Of a stretch of DNA of 64,000 nt, positions 11,209-23,700 are shown in pieces (position 1 is the first letter of the stretch; each line of letters begins with the position of its first letter). The notes below the pieces were generated by a model. That model saw only the letters and a list, made by a program, of their open reading frames with translations, was not told the DNA's origin and did not search any database. Made by a program: the position numbers and the translations under genes. The stretch comes from Carnegiea gigantea (taxonomy: Eukaryota > Streptophyta > Magnoliopsida > Caryophyllales > Cactaceae). Where the stretch lies: NCBI GenBank assembly GCA_029747015.1, contig JAKOGI010000537.1, positions 197,501 through 261,500 of the forward strand, written 5' to 3'.

Positions 11209-12698
11209 TGATGCACTTCTAGGTCCTTAAAATTAGAAGAACCAAGAAGTGATCATAGGTAGAGCAAACAAACCAAGCTTCGGTTTACAAACAGGAAAAC
11301 AGATAAGAGATAAAATTAAGCCACTTGGATAAGATATCACCACCAAGGGCCTTAGAGCTCGACTTTTAGATCTAGTGAGATAAGATATTACCACTCAAAA
11401 GATCATAAACACCTTAAGTAGAGTAAGTAAACCATGCTGTAGTTTACAAACAAAAAAAGTGATAAGAGATAAGAGATAAAACTGAGCCATTTGGATACGA
11501 TATCACCAGCAAGAGTTTTAGAGCTCAATTTTTAAATCTATTGAGATAAGATATCACCAATCAAAAGATCATAAAAGCCTCTTGAACACTACCTTAGCGA
11601 GCTAAACTAGAGATAAGCAAGAGAGATTTTGAGGGTGTTTAAAACTCAACCATTTCATTCATTCACCAAGTGTCTACAACCTTGAAGCCTTCCCACATAT
11701 AAAGGCAGCTAAGACAACAAGAAACCAAGGGAAAAATAGCCAAACAAACGACCATAGGAAAGGGGGGACCAAAAATCAAAGCAAGTACAAAAGCAAAAAG
11801 CAACCTACAGATAGTTACTTTTAAGTGTAGCAGGTTTAGCTTTAAACGGCCATATCTTCCAACATACATGCCCAAATTTGGTCATTCAAGAGCCCTAAGA
11901 AATCCTTAATTGTCATTTTTCATGAAAGTTCTCATAGTGCCTTAGAGCCCTAGTCATTGGAAGTATATTCCTTGAGAAATGCAACTGGTCCCTTGCGGGA
12001 AATAGTTAAGATAGCTTCTGATATTCCTCCCCTTTTGGCCCCTAAACATTGAATTTAGCCTTGAATTATTTTGCTTCTTCAAAAGTCCACTCATAATGTT
12101 TCCCCAAAATTAGATTTATAGGCTCCTATGTTTGTCCAAGGTTAGGGAAAATGGACCAACAAAACCTGGTAGCATTCTGGCTCAAGTGGACAGTTTGGAC
12201 AGTTTGTATTTGGAGGCTGATTTGAAGAGGCAAATGAAGTCCTAATGACTTGAAACTTGATCTATTAAAAAGTTAACTTCTTTAAATAAAAGGCCAAGAT
12301 AAAACTATGGACTTAAGTCACCCTTTGGTTAGGCAACTAAAGTCAAACAATTATTGCCTGTGTTGGGCAGAACTGGGTAGTAGCTCACATGATCTTCTAG
12401 TTGATTTCTCATAACTTTGAGGACCTCTTGGACTTAGGAGGCTTTCAAGATTGACCTTCGTCATGATCCTCCTTGGGTGCATCACCATTCACCTTTGAAA
12501 TGCTTGCTCCCTATTTTGAAACCTCTCTTCAAAAATGGCATTTTAAAGTTCAAGTAGAACTCTATAAAGTGCCTTTTACCATGGAAGTCAAACAATGGAG
12601 AGGAAAAAAGATCTTGCCCAGCTTGGATTTGAAATGAAGCTACCTCACAGGTATTTGATGAACAAGATTGAATGTAATATCCTAGAAGATGTGCATCA
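11209..12698 (-). repeat. E3 LTR copy B (shared middle LTR)
   Basis: 1490 bp, TGATGCAC...GTGCATCA on the plus strand, with a PBS on its left and a PPT-like run (AAGGGGAGTA on the minus strand) on its right. It therefore serves as 5' LTR for internal segment 1 and 3' LTR for internal segment 2. This is the signature of a tandem array made by recombination between LTRs. Confidence 0.8.
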
Positions 12699-12979
12699 TA
12701 CTCCCCTTATTGGAAAAGAATTTCCCTCAATTCTTGTTGAGAGTAAGGACAACCTCCTTGAGTCAAGCATTACTCAAATCCTCGTACAATCTCCTTTTAC
12801 TTCAACTCAAACTTTTAGGGGTTGCCCTAGATGATGAATGCCTCACAAGAACCTTCGTCATCTTCATGCTTATCATACCTGGGAGGTATGTCAAAGTTAA
12901 TCTCATTGCCTTCATAACATTGACCCTCTTCATTTGGGACAAAGGGTTGCCTAACTTCCCTAGATATGTAATTTTAGGT
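12699..12979 (-). pseudogene. E3 internal segment 2 (truncated)
   Basis: 281 bp matching the first part of internal segment 1 (10593 to about 10858). It lacks the rest of that segment and its PBS. It runs straight into LTR copy C at a point inside the LTR, so one deletion removed the PBS side of the internal part and about the first 716 bp of copy C. Minus-strand codons keep the IPPRY/acidic stretch. Confidence 0.65.
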
Positions 12980-13728
12980 AAGTCCTCATGGAGCCTTAAC
13001 TGCCTAGTGTTTTGAAAGTTATTCCTTAAGAAATGCAACTGGTCCCCTGCTTTAACAGTCAAGACACCTTCTGATCTTTCTCCCCTTTTGGCGCCCAAAA
13101 TTTAGATTTGGCATTGAATGCTTTTGCTGCTTCCAAAGTTCACTCACAAAGGTTCCGAAAAAGTAGATTTATAGGTTCCTATGTTGGTCTAAAGTTAAGG
13201 AAAACGAATCAATAAAACGGGATAACATTCTGACTCAATTGGACAGTTTGGAAAGCTTAGCTTAGACTAATTTGAAGGGGCACATAATGTTCCTAATGAC
13301 TTGAAACTTGCTTTACTAGAAAGATAACTTCACAAACTATAAGACCAAGGCAAAATTATGGACTTAAGTCACCTATTGATTAGGCAACTAAAGTCAAAAA
13401 TTTATTGCTTGCACTGGACAGAACCTGGTAGTTGGTCACTTGATCTTTTAGCTAATTTCTCATGACTTTCAGGACCTCTTGGACTTAGGAGGCTCTTATG
13501 ATTGAGCTTCGTCATAATTGTCCATGGATACATCACCTTTGCAATACTTGCTCCCTCTTTTTGAAAGTGGCGTTTTGAAGTTCAAGTAACTCCTTAAGGT
13601 GCCTTTTACCATGGAATTCAAACAATGGAGAGGCAAAAAGATCTTGCCAAGTTTGGATTTAAAGTGAAGCTACCTCAAAGGGATTTGACGAAGAAGGTTG
13701 AATGTGATGTCCTAGGAGATGTGCATCA
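12980..13728 (-). repeat. E3 LTR copy C (5' LTR, truncated)
   Basis: 749 bp matching 9821-10592 of copy A and ending GTGCATCA. It is the outer end of E3, and E2 gag resumes immediately after it. Confidence 0.75.
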
Positions 13729-14000
13729 TCTTAACCTACACCTCAAGGTAAATTTCCTAGCAAGAACGAACTTAGCCCTAGGGAACAATTTAATGCCATA
13801 ATTTTAGGAGGGCTTAAGTGACTTGAGGACCTAAGGGGTTGGGCAAAATGAACATTCACATTATGGAAATGATGAGGTTATTGAGCAAGAAGTACCTACT
13901 TCTTCTAATGCGTTTATAGGTGATGATAGTTCTAATAGGATTCCTAATGACTCCAAGAAAATCTCCCCAAAATCCTATGAACCAACTTTATTGTTCCGCC
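13729..14000 (+). pseudogene. gag: E2 gag, C-terminal part
   Basis: Directly after E3 the plus strand gives QGKFPSKNELSPREQFNAI, a conserved Athila motif near the gag-protease junction, followed by a stop and an acidic linker. It continues the reading lost at 9104, showing E3 landed in gag. Several single stops are present. Confidence 0.75.
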
Positions 14001-14005
14001 AATGA

Positions 14006-15058
14006 ATGCCTAAGGCTAAACTTGACCAACAATTTGGGAAGTTTCTAGAGGCCCTTAAGAAACTGTACAGTAACATTTCCTTCACTGATGCCTTGTCACA
14101 AATGCCTTCTTATGCTAAATTTTTGAAGGAGACTTCATCTAACAAAAGAAAGCTAGAAGAGCACAAAACAGTGGCATTGACTAAAGAATATAGTGACGCA
14201 AGTCAAAATAAGCACCTTGCTAAGCTTAAGGATCCAGATAGTTTTTCTATCCCTTGTCTGATAGAGAATGAGTCAATAGATCGTGCCTTATATGATTTAC
14301 GATCCAGTGTGAGTTTAATGCCTTTCTCTCTTTACAAGAAGTTAGACATAGGAGAAATGAGATCCACCAACATCTCTTAACAATTGGCTAATCATTCTGT
14401 AAGGTACACTGTAGGTATTTTAGAGGATGTCTCCATTAAAGTAGGAGATTTATATATGCCTGTAAATTTTGTAATCCTTGAAGTGGAAGAGGATACATGG
14501 ACCTCTATTATTCCTGGGAGGCCATTCCTAGCCAGCACTGGGTGCCGTATAGATGCTAAAAATGGCAAGTTATCTTTTATTGTAGATGATGAACATTTGG
14601 AATTTAACTTGATTAAAGCTTCTAAATTTCTTTCTATCTCTTGCGATTGTCATCAGATTAAGGTAGTGGATAGTTTGGTACAAAAGACCATTTCTAATAA
14701 TGATTCTCACGATCCACTTCAGTATTGTTTATTAAATGATGGTACTACTCTAGATGAAAACCTAGAAGTGGCAATGTGTGCTCAATTCCTAGAAGCTTTT
14801 CCACCTGTTAGCCTAACTTTTTCTGTGACAGAATCGCTCGTACATGACGAAGCACCCTCGATAAATGAGGAACATGCCCCTGGGGTAAAACTAAAACCCC
14901 TTCCTTCCTCTTTGAGATATGAGGTTTTTCACCCAACTTCTACATATCCTATGATTATGAATGCGAGTTTAAATGCATCTCAAGTTGACTCTTTGCTAAG
15001 AATATTTAGATTGCATCGCAAGGAATTCACTCTTCTGTGCATATGCATCGTATTTTGA
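14006..15058 (+). pseudogene. E2 protease region and linker (Athila type)
   Basis: The first open part reads MPSYAKFLKE, KRKLEEHKTVALT and LKDPDSFSIPCLI, then ALYDLRSSVSLMPFSLYKKL. After a TAA at 14378-14380 the same frame continues with QLANHSVRYTVGILEDV and IIPGRPFLASTGCRID. This is the aspartic protease that would cut Gag-Pol. The active-site block is normally DLGAS; here it is DLRSS, with the conserved Gly-Ala replaced, so the enzyme would be inactive even without the stop. The rest to 15058 is the acidic linker before RT, ending in LRYEVF-type sequence. Confidence 0.85.
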
Positions 15059-15129
15059 TGGAAGATGACTACAAACCCTCAATTTGACACCAAAGGAGAT
15101 TAAACACTAATATGTAAAACCTGATAAAG

Positions 15130-16210
15130 AAAGAAATTTTAAAATTACTTAAGGCTGGTATTATCGACCCCATCTCTGATAGGACATGGGAAATGCTTGA
15201 GAGGCTCACAAAGAACTCTTATTTTTGCTACTTAGATGGATAGTTAGGATTTTTTCAAATCTGTATTCACCCTAGTGACCAAGAAAAGACTACCTTTACT
15301 TGTCCATATGATACATTTGCTGATAGGAGAATCCTATTTAGGCTATGTAACACCCCGCCATATTTCAATGATGCATGGTGGCTATTGTTTCTAATTTTAT
15401 TAAGGACATAATGGAAGTCTTTATAGATAATTTTTCTGTATATGGTATAACTTTTGACCATTGCTTGAATAATATGTCTAAAGTCTTGTAAATGTGTGAA
15501 GATATAAATTTGGCGTTGAATTGGGAAAAGTGCCATTTTATGGTACAGGATGGGGTTCTTTTAGGCCATATTTTTTTCAAATAGCGGCATTAAAGTTGAC
15601 AAGGCAAAGGTAAAGATAATTGAGAAATTACCGCCACCTTCTTCTGTAAAGGGTGTAAGGAGTTTTTTTAGACATGTTGGTTTCTATGGACATTTTATAA
15701 AAGATTTCTCAAAAATTACAAAACCTCTCACCCATTTGCTTATCAAAGATGTGTCTTTTGAATTTCATGAAGAGTCTTCAAGTGCCTCTTGCTAGTTAAA
15801 GGAGGCTTTGATTTGCAACCCCAATTATGCAGGCCTCAGATTCGGAGTCACCTTTTGAGGTCATGTGTGATGCCAGTGACCATGTAGTGGGGGCAGTTTT
15901 GGACAAAGGAAGGACAACAAGCCTTATGCCATCTACTATGGAAGCTAAACATTGGATGATGCTCAATGAATTATGCTACAACTGAGAAAGCTGTTGTGTT
16001 TGTCTTGGAGAAACTCCACCTGTATTTGATCAATTCTACGGAGATCATATTTACAGATGATGCCATATCGAAACATATCTTGAAGAAGTCTAACTCTAAA
16101 CCCCATCGCATTCGCTGAGTGCTTCTTCTCTAAGAGTTTGATTTGCAAATTCGGGACAAAGCAGGTCATGAAAATGTAGCTGCGGAGCACTTATCTCGTA
16201 TAGGTCCCGA
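15130..16210 (+). pseudogene. E2 reverse transcriptase and RNase H
   Basis: RT fragments appear in changing plus frames: MLERLTKNSYFCYLDG, IHPSDQEKTTFTCPYDTFA, CNTPPYF, then [42 protein letters not shown]. RNase H follows with PFEVMCDASDHVVGAVL. The catalytic YxDD-type block reads FIDN, so the second Asp is changed to Asn. The front of RT is partly deleted, between about 15110 and 15185. The enzymes would have made and trimmed cDNA in the particle. Frameshifts are frequent after 15580. Confidence 0.8.
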
Positions 16211-17440
16211 GGCCAATCCAACATACGAACTTGCCATAGATAACTCTTTTCCAGATAAGCAACTCCTTACAAATCTCACCAGATAGCATCGTGGTATGCT
16301 GATTTGATGAATTTCAAAGTATGTGGAGTTAGGCCAATCGATTATCTTATAAACAACAAAAGAGATTCCTTTCTTAAGCGAAATATTATGTGTGGGAAGA
16401 GACCCTGCTCTGTAAGATGTGTGGAGATAGTGTATATATAAGATGTCTGTAGGAACATGAGGTTCCTAATGTCCTCCACTGTTCCCATGCCTCAACTTTT
16501 GGTGGATGCTTTGGTCCCAACAACACTATAGCTAACGTGCTTCAATCCGGTTTCTATTGACCCACACTCTTCAAAGATGTCCAAACCTTCATTATGGGTT
16601 GTGATAGATGCCAATGGTCGGGGAACATTTCAAAAAGGCCTCATATGCCTTAAGGTGGGATTCTTGAGGTTTAAGGAATTGACTTTATGGAACCACTTCC
16701 TGCTTCTCATAATAATCTTTATATCCTCATGGCTGTTGATTACATTTCCAAGTAGGTAGAAGCTATTGCCTCTCGTACTAATGACTCCAAGGTGGCAATT
16801 AGGTTTCTTAAAAAGAACATATTTACATGGTTTGGCACACCAGAGCTCTTTTGAGTGATAGTGGGACTCATTTTTACGACAAGCCAGTTGAGTCCATCTT
16901 AAAGAAGTATGGGTTTTTCATAAAATTGCTACACCCTATTATCTACAAACCAATGGTCAAGTTGAGTTACCTAATCAATAGATGAAAAGCATTTTGGAAT
17001 CGATTGGTCCCGAAAGGATTGGTCTAAAAAGATTGATGATGCACTTTGAGCTTACGGGACTGCTTAGAAAACACCTCTCGGTACTACCCCATACTGCTTA
17101 GTATTCCAAAAATCTTGCTATTTGTGGGTTGAGTTAGAACGCAAGGCATATTGGGTAGTTAGAACTCTAAACTTCGATCTCAAGGTAGCCCGTGAGAAGA
17201 GGCTTCTATAGTTGAATGTGTTAAATGAGTTTTGTCTGGAGGCTTATGAAAGCTCGAGAATTTATAAGGAAAGGACCAAGTACCATGACAAGCATATTAT
17301 GAAGAAAAAATTAGAGGTAGGTGACTCCATCTTGTTGTTCAATTCTAAGTTGCAGTTATTTCCGGGCAAGCTGAGATCCCAGTGATGTGGTCCATTCCCC
17401 CTCATGGAGCAGTAGAAGTCTAGAGCGAGACAATAGGTAT
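16211..17440 (+). pseudogene. E2 integrase
   Basis: A heavily broken plus-strand reading. Near the C-terminus it is clear: AYGTA*KTPLGTTPYCLVF, RKAYWVVRTLNFD, LNVLNEFCLEAYESSRIYKE, KYHDKHI, VGDSILLFNSKLQLFPGKLRS, a typical GPF/Y-type end of Athila integrase. The catalytic core is spread over several frames at 16700-17000, with remnants of the TxDxGTHF and NGQ regions. The protein would have inserted cDNA into chromosomal DNA. Confidence 0.75.
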
Positions 17441-19310
17441 GTTTGAGGTAAATGGGCAATTTCTTAGACATTACTATGTGCAGGAACCTATTGACGAGGT
17501 TGCTGTCCATCAACTACCTAATCCCCCTTGCTTTTAGAGTCTTATGTTTTTTTGTACTTGCATTGAGAATAATGCTTTGTCCAAGCATGTGGGATTTGTG
17601 ATAATTATTATATGTTTGTGGTTATATATATTTGCATTGTGGTTGTGTGAAAGTTTGCATTTTTAGGTCATACATTTAGGTTTAGTTTACATTTTTAGTT
17701 GATCGTTTAGTTTTTTTAGGTTTCTTTTTTCGTTTTTGTTTTGTTTTGACATTTTCTTTAGTCTTTAATTGCATTTTAGGCTTAGTAACCCCAAAAGCCC
17801 AAAGCCCTCAAAAAAAGAACAAAAAGAAAAAAACCCCAAAAAAATGAGCCTGTAAATTCTCTGATGATGAGTCTTTAGACTAAGTGGCTTTCTTTTGCCT
17901 AGTTTGACCCTTTTTGTTTGCCGCATCAGTGAATAAAATGCTTATTTATGAGTTTTTGAACTATACTTCATATTTTGGCCATCAAGTTAGATATGAATTG
18001 ATTGCTTAATGATTCTTGGCATGAGTATTTGATGATATTCAATGAGCTAGATGACCTTTGTCCTGTAAGATTTTGAGCTTGAATAGATAAATTTATCATT
18101 TTAGTCTCATATTTCCTTTCATATGTGACTCTTCATGGATTTCAAGTCTCTAGAACTTGCTTTGGCTCTTATCCAAGATTACATTTAGCATCCACATTTG
18201 GGCGACATGATTGAGGCATTCTTTGATTTTATGAGCTATATTGACCAAATGGTCACCCTTATATGAATGATTTATCCCTTGCTACCCTTTTAAGCCTTTA
18301 TCATGTTTGTTGATGAGAACCTATATTATCAACTTTGGCCACACACTTGTCTTACCCTTTAAGCCAAGGCTATAGAGTTTCATGGTTGATTGAGAGTAAT
18401 TTGTGGATAATAAACTTTTATGGATATTATGGTTTGGTTGGATGTGATAAGGAATTCATGTTCTATTTTCCCTTCAAGCCAATTGGGTTATGTTTCGTGA
18501 GTTGCATGAAAAGTGTTGAAAAGTGCATAGTTTGCTTTGGCAAGATCCTCCTCTTTAATGGTTTAAAAAAATGAAAAACAAAACAACAAACCACACCAAA
18601 GATGTTTTTAAAAAAATGATGAAATAAAGGAAGGAAAGGAAAAAAAAAAACAAAAAAAGAAGAAACGGAATGATGAAGTAAAAGGTTTTATATTTTAAAG
18701 TACTTTGTCTTATGATCTCACTAGGGATGTTGTTGATATTTTGAGATGTATAGGCTTAAGGAATATGTTTTGGTTGGAAGATGATGGTTTTTGCTCTTAG
18801 TTTTTGGCTTTTAGTTCCACAAATCCTAAAATGTTTGTTCTCTTCTTACCTTGACCCATTTGCTCCATTACAACCCTTAAAAGACTTCATGATTGCCTTG
18901 TGTGTTTTGCATTGTAGTGGGGGTGAATTAGAGAGTCTTATCAAGTTTATGGTTGATTTAGTTCTATGGAATAAGATTTGAGTGAATCGCATTTTACTTT
19001 AAGCGCATGAGTCATGAGTGCCTCATCCGTAAATTGAGATTCTATTGGTTCTTCTAGCTCTACTTGTTGTAGTATGCTATTATGATAATTTAAGATAATT
19101 TGAGTAATTGATTTAATTTTTTGATGTGATGGCTCTTACTGTTATTTTGAAAATTTCCTTCATCCAGCTATTTATAAAAGGATTCAATCACTTTTTGGGC
19201 TAAACTTCTTGGGCTGATTTAGCTATTGATGTTGCTACTTATGTTTACCTGAAGAGGTTATTCGTTTTGAGCCTCAGTTTCATAGTTGCTTGGAGATAAC
19301 CAACGGTTTA
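17441..19310 (+). other. E2 noncoding region between pol and 3' LTR
   Basis: About 1.9 kb with no envelope-like or other protein I can support. It contains purine-rich A tracts at 17805-17845 and 18580-18665. Long spacers here are usual in Athila elements, some of which carry an env-like gene; none was seen. It does not resemble the E7/E9 3' block on inspection. Confidence 0.55.
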
Positions 19311-19324
19311 AGCATAGGGGAGTT
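19311..19324 (+). other. E2 polypurine tract
   Basis: AGCATAGGGGAGTT sits directly before TGATAAGTCC, the start of the 3' LTR. Confidence 0.75.
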
Positions 19325-20538
19325 TGATAAGTCCTTAAAGTGCACTCTATTTTGAGGTCCTTTTGTCCCATTTTTAGGGAGAATGATGTGTTTTATGATA
19401 TATTATGCACTTTGTTTTGTTCTACGCTTGGATGTGGTTCTTTTATGTGTTTTACAGGTTTTTAGACCATTTTATCCCAGATTTGACCCTAAATGAGTGT
19501 AGCTTGACTGCTCATGAACACCCTCAAGTCATGATGCCCATAGAAGGAAGAAATTAAAGCACAGAAGAATGTTAAGATAGAGCCCACCACAGATGGTCCA
19601 TGGTGAAGGCCACGGTCCGCGGTGAGACCATAACTGGAAGTTTCTTCGTTTTCCATTATCGTGTGGCTGTGGTTGATGGAGTTCTTCTTTAAATAGGGCC
19701 ATTTTACAGTAGACTTAGAAGATACACAGCAAAAGAGAACTCCTGCTCTTTTATGTTTTCCATTCTTTTCCATTTCCTTAAGTTTAGTTTTAGATTTCTC
19801 GTCAGTTTTGAGTAAAAGTTATGAAGAAGTGCTTGCTCTTTGGGGCCCTAACAATGTCGACAAACCCTTGGAGGATCTCCAATTGTGCTAAGTTTTCTTC
19901 TCTCAAACTTTGTTTGGTTGTTATTTCAAATATGTGTGAGTAATTTTCTAAATCTAAAGATTGTTAGCCAAGTATTGATGTTGGAATCTCTCATTTTTAT
20001 AAAGTTATGCTTGTTCTTGATTGGAATTAGTTGAACTCTGTCTTGTGTGTGAAATTGTTGTGGGTGAATTTTGGCTGACTCAAAGGTGAAACTTGATATT
20101 TGATCGACAGGATAGGACTTGATTTAGCAACAGTTGAGAAAGATTTGCTTGTTAAGATGGCCTTTAGCCATTAAAAAAAATCCATAACTTACAATAAACA
20201 AGGACATTTGAAAGAATAGCAATTGGTTAGTTTAGGTGATTCAGTTTATTTTGAAAGGAAAGATTGAATTTTAAATGCAATTGCACCCCTTTTAATCTCC
20301 CATTATAGATCAAGTGCATGTTACATTCCATTAATCCACATCTTTGCTAGGAAAAATAAAACCCTAGGTGTCTTAAATTGATTGAATTTTCCAATTACAT
20401 TATACCATTGTTCAAACTCCCAATTTAAATTTGCTTGCTTAGCAGTTTTGTAGAATAAAGCTTTAGACTACAATTGGTCTCTATGGGAACGATATCTTTT
20501 CTAAACTACAACACCTGTGTGCTTGTAGGCATAGGTCA
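19325..20538 (+). repeat. E2 3' LTR
   Basis: 1214 bp matching 6400-7649, from TGATAAGTCC to CATAGGTCA, followed by the candidate target copy TATTC. Confidence 0.88.
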
Positions 20539-20735
20539 TATTCCATATAAGTATTACACCTAATTAGTACGTAAACAAATAGTCTTACATGGCTAATTAA
20601 ATACAGTATAGTTAATGAAAACATTAATCTAAACAGTTAACCCCGGATTAACAACCCTGGCCATTACAAAGAGATGTGTTAGTGTGTTACTACCCATCAC
20701 CACACAAAGCTTTATGCTGATAAAGTTAAAGATGT
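20539..20735. other. E2 right flank before the Tat fragment
   Basis: AT-rich DNA with no recognised motif. It includes the TATTC target copy and separates the E2 LTR from the first Tat codons. The 5' LTR, PBS and gag expected of the Tat element are absent here. Confidence 0.35.
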
Positions 20736-20739
20736 TGGA

Positions 20740-21860
20740 GAATCCTTAAACGCCTTGCCCAGTATGCCACTTACATCACAGCCATCACTTTCCCTGATGA
20801 TGACTTGTTACTAGGCTCCAAACCTTATAATCATCCTTTGTGATAAGTTATAATAGGGAGCAAAAATTCAAGCACATTTTAGTAGCCGATGGCTCAGTTG
20901 TTAACATTATGCCTAAGCCTACAATGAATGAACTAGGAATCACAGTGGAAGAGCTTTCTAAGATTCGAATGGCAATTCAAGGGTTTAGCTTGGAGTGTCA
21001 GCCTGCGATTGGCATGATTCGCCTAGAGATAAGAATGGGATATCCATTAACATCTTCAATCTTTCAGGTAATTGACTCCAAAAATTTGCAAAATCGTTAC
21101 TTGTACGCTGGTGGCTCCATGAGCATGGAATAGTAGCTTCTACCCCCCATTAATGTCTTAAGTATTGCCGTAGTGGTGTGAAGAAGATCAACAATGATGT
21201 TAAGCCATTTACAAAAGCATAATCGCATTTAGACGATTCTAAATTCTTTGAAGAAGGCACTCCACCTAAAGAGACTATGCCCTCCATAATTTCCTCCATA
21301 GCTAGGGGCGAGGTGAAGGCTATAAAGAATTTCTAGGTGGCCCTGAGGTATGAAAGCGTGGAACAACAACAGTATTGTAAGGGGGACATTAAGCAAGAGG
21401 CTATAGCCCAACTTGCTAAACAAGTTACCAAGCAAGTGGTGGTTTCCACAAATCACATGCCCCCAACCTTAATATATGTTCCCAAAGCTCATCTCAAGCA
21501 GCAGGAAACAGCCTTTAGTGGGTGCACAAAGGGAAATGATGGGGGCAAGGCTATCGAGAAGGATAGCGGGGCTAGCCCGAGCACCCTTAAAGAAAGTATC
21601 ATGTCACCAACGCGAAACATGCACCAGCCAAAGGTGAGCAGATCCCTTTTGCTAGGATTTATCTCTTATTCGAAGACCTTATTAGACAAAAAGAAGAACT
21701 TTTCAAATAGACGAATGAAGGAAGGATTCGACCCGAATGTATATAAGCTTATAAAGAATGCATGTTATGATTTTAGCAATCCTGTTACATTAAGGAAGAT
21801 AGTGGAGGTGAAAACATATGGCCTCAACAAAACGCAAAAGAAGATTCAAGAATAAGAAGG
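20740..21860 (+). pseudogene. E4 protease region
   Basis: Begins with QYATYITAITFPDDDLLLGS, then an open frame with YNREQKFKHILVADGSVVNI, PTMNELGITVEELSK and IQGFSLECQPAIGMIRLE, all typical of Tat protease. The usual active site VDGGSAVN reads VADGSVVN, so the catalytic Asp is misplaced or lost. The second open frame (21337-21855) holds the long linker before RT, including RSLLLGFISYSK and GFDPNVYKL. Stops break the region at about 21131 and 21855. Confidence 0.75.
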
Positions 21861-22369
21861 CCTAGTAGAAGTCTCAAGGCGATTAGGAGATCAAGGCGAT
21901 GCAAGGCCAAGCATTATGTGGTTCAGTATATCTCTACTGAAGAAATAGATGAGAGTGAGGAGGAAAATCCTGAACCTTTTATAAAGCCTTCTGTATTTGA
22001 TAGGTCATAACCATCCGCCTCAAGGAAATGCCCATCCATCTTCACTAGATTAGGGAAGGTCAAAACTTAAAGTCTTCTGTGTTCTGGAAAGCAAAGAATC
22101 ATACGCAACTAAAGCCTTTGGTGTTCAATAGAATCATCAAAGGAAGAGAATTATCGAATCCATTACCCTAAGAATAAAAGGATTCAGTATTCAATTGATT
22201 TGGTGATGAAAATGAAGTACAAAGTTCTATCCCTTCTCGCATGAAGTGGTTTTCAGCCTTGATGTGAAGACAGATGGTTTACTAAGGGTGTAGAGACAAG
22301 CTGTGGTCTGCACTGGAAGGTAATTCTACCATGAACAAAAGAGATGAGCAAGAAGAAGTGACTTTTGCT

Positions 22370-23700
22370 AATCATATCACAGTTCGCATCTCAGAGTTAG
22401 AAATAGAACTTGCAGGGACTCTTGAAACTCTTGAAGACATGGGGCAAGCTACAGTCGATGATTTGAAGGAATTGAATCTCGAAACTACCAAGGGCATCTT
22501 TCTATAAAAGTTCATTGCCTACACCTGAGGAAGAAAAAGAGTACTTCAATCGCCGCTAAGAGTACAAGGATTTGTTTGCATGGACTTATAGGGAAATACT
22601 GGGGCTCGATCCCGAAGTCGTGGTCCATTGCTTATCCCATAGGTGGGGTTTTTCACCCAAAAACCAGCCTCACAGATGTTTTCGTCCAGAGTTAGTACCT
22701 GAAATTAAAAAAGAGGTCAACAAACTGATAGAGGTAGGATTCATTCATGAGGTAAAGTACCCTACTTCATTGCAAACGCTGTCCCTATAAGACAGAAGAA
22801 CGACCAACATCGTATCTGCTTCGACTTCCACAATTTCAATAATCCTTGCCTAAAAGATGACTTCTCGTTGCCCGTCACCTAGCTCATAATTGATTCAACC
22901 ATTGGACATTAGGCCTCATCCTTTATGGATTGTATTTCAAGATACAGTCAAATCTGAATGGCATCAGACGACCAAGAAGCTATAGGTTTTCGCATGCCCA
23001 AAGGCATCTCTAGCTATAAGGTAATGCCCTTTGGTTTAAAGAATGCTGGAGTGATATAGCAAAGAGCAATGCAAACTATCTTTGACCACATGTTGCATAA
23101 AATAGTGGAGTGCTATGTTGTTGATATTGTAGTCCAATCAAAAAGGTGATCGAACCACCTACAAGACCTTTGTCGAATTTTTGATAGGCTGAGGAGATGT
23201 CAACTAAAGATGAATCCCCTTAAATGTGCATTTGTTGTCACTTCAAGGAAGTTCCTAGGCCTTGTAGCTCTGCATAGAGGCGTCGAGATTGACAAAGTCA
23301 AAATTATGGTAATCCAAGACATGACTGCCTCAAAAAATCTTAAAGAATTGTGGGGTCTTCAAGGTTGTTTGGCTTATATTAGAAGGTTCATATGCAACCT
23401 AGTCGGTCATTGCCACAAATTTCACCACCTCATGAATGGAACATTCATGAACTTGTAGTTGTCCAATTCACCAGTTCCAGGGACATCAATCCCAGGGAAA
23501 TCTCTTTTACTTTATATTATAGCTCAAGATAGGTCTTTGGGGCCATTATGCGCCCAAGAAAATGAGGAAGATGAGGATAGAACATTGTACTACTTAAGCT
23601 GGACTTTGGTTGGGGTTGAACTCAATTACAACCTGATTGAAAAGATGTGTTTACTCTCATGTTTGCCATTCCAAAATTAAGGCATTGCATGTAAGCTCAT
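22370..23700 (+). pseudogene. E4 reverse transcriptase
   Basis: Plus-strand motifs run in order: ELAGTLETLEDMGQATVDDL, EYKDLFAWTYREILGLDPE, VPEIKKEVNKLIEVGFIHEV, ICFDFHNFN, DDQEAIGFRMPKGISSYKV, MPFGLKNAG, CYVVDIVVQSK, LKMNPLKCAF. The family YVDD box reads YVVD, so a catalytic Asp is lost. From 23210 the frame continues with the thumb/connection and LVGVELNYNLIEK. Interrupted by about ten stops or shifts. Confidence 0.8.

Larger units (their letters stand above)
9105..13728 (-). mobile_element. E3: small non-autonomous LTR element as a three-LTR array
   Basis: Three copies of a sequence ending GTGCATCA on the plus strand are present: 9105-10592, 11209-12698 and a partial 12980-13728. They are separated by related internal segments of 616 and 281 bp. 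The LTRs begin TGATGCAC and end GTGCATCA on the minus strand. A PBS-like site lies beside the second LTR, and PPT-like runs abut the first and second. Flanks TCTTT (9100-9104) and TCTTA (13729-13733) resemble a 5-bp target duplication. Taking E3 out rejoins E2 gag. No pol motif is present. Confidence 0.8.
6400..20538 (+). mobile_element. E2: Athila-lineage Ty3/gypsy element, degenerate, nested
   Basis: Direct LTRs at 6400-7649 and 19325-20538 bound a gag-PR-RT-RH-IN order on the plus strand, followed by about 1.9 kb of noncoding DNA and a PPT. The flanks TGTTC (6395-6399) and TATTC (20539-20543) look like a 5-bp target duplication with one change. Gag and protease match the Athila type, as does the PBS position with a TTTTTGGC..CCGTTGC signature. 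Total length is about 14.1 kb, including the 4.6-kb E3 insertion. Stops and frameshifts throughout pol show it is dead. Confidence 0.9.

Noticed and set aside
9105..13728. Triplicated sequence first considered as a simple tandem repeat or satellite
   Set aside because: Unit ends are TG...CA with PBS and PPT beside them, and the flanks resemble a target duplication, so it is an LTR array.
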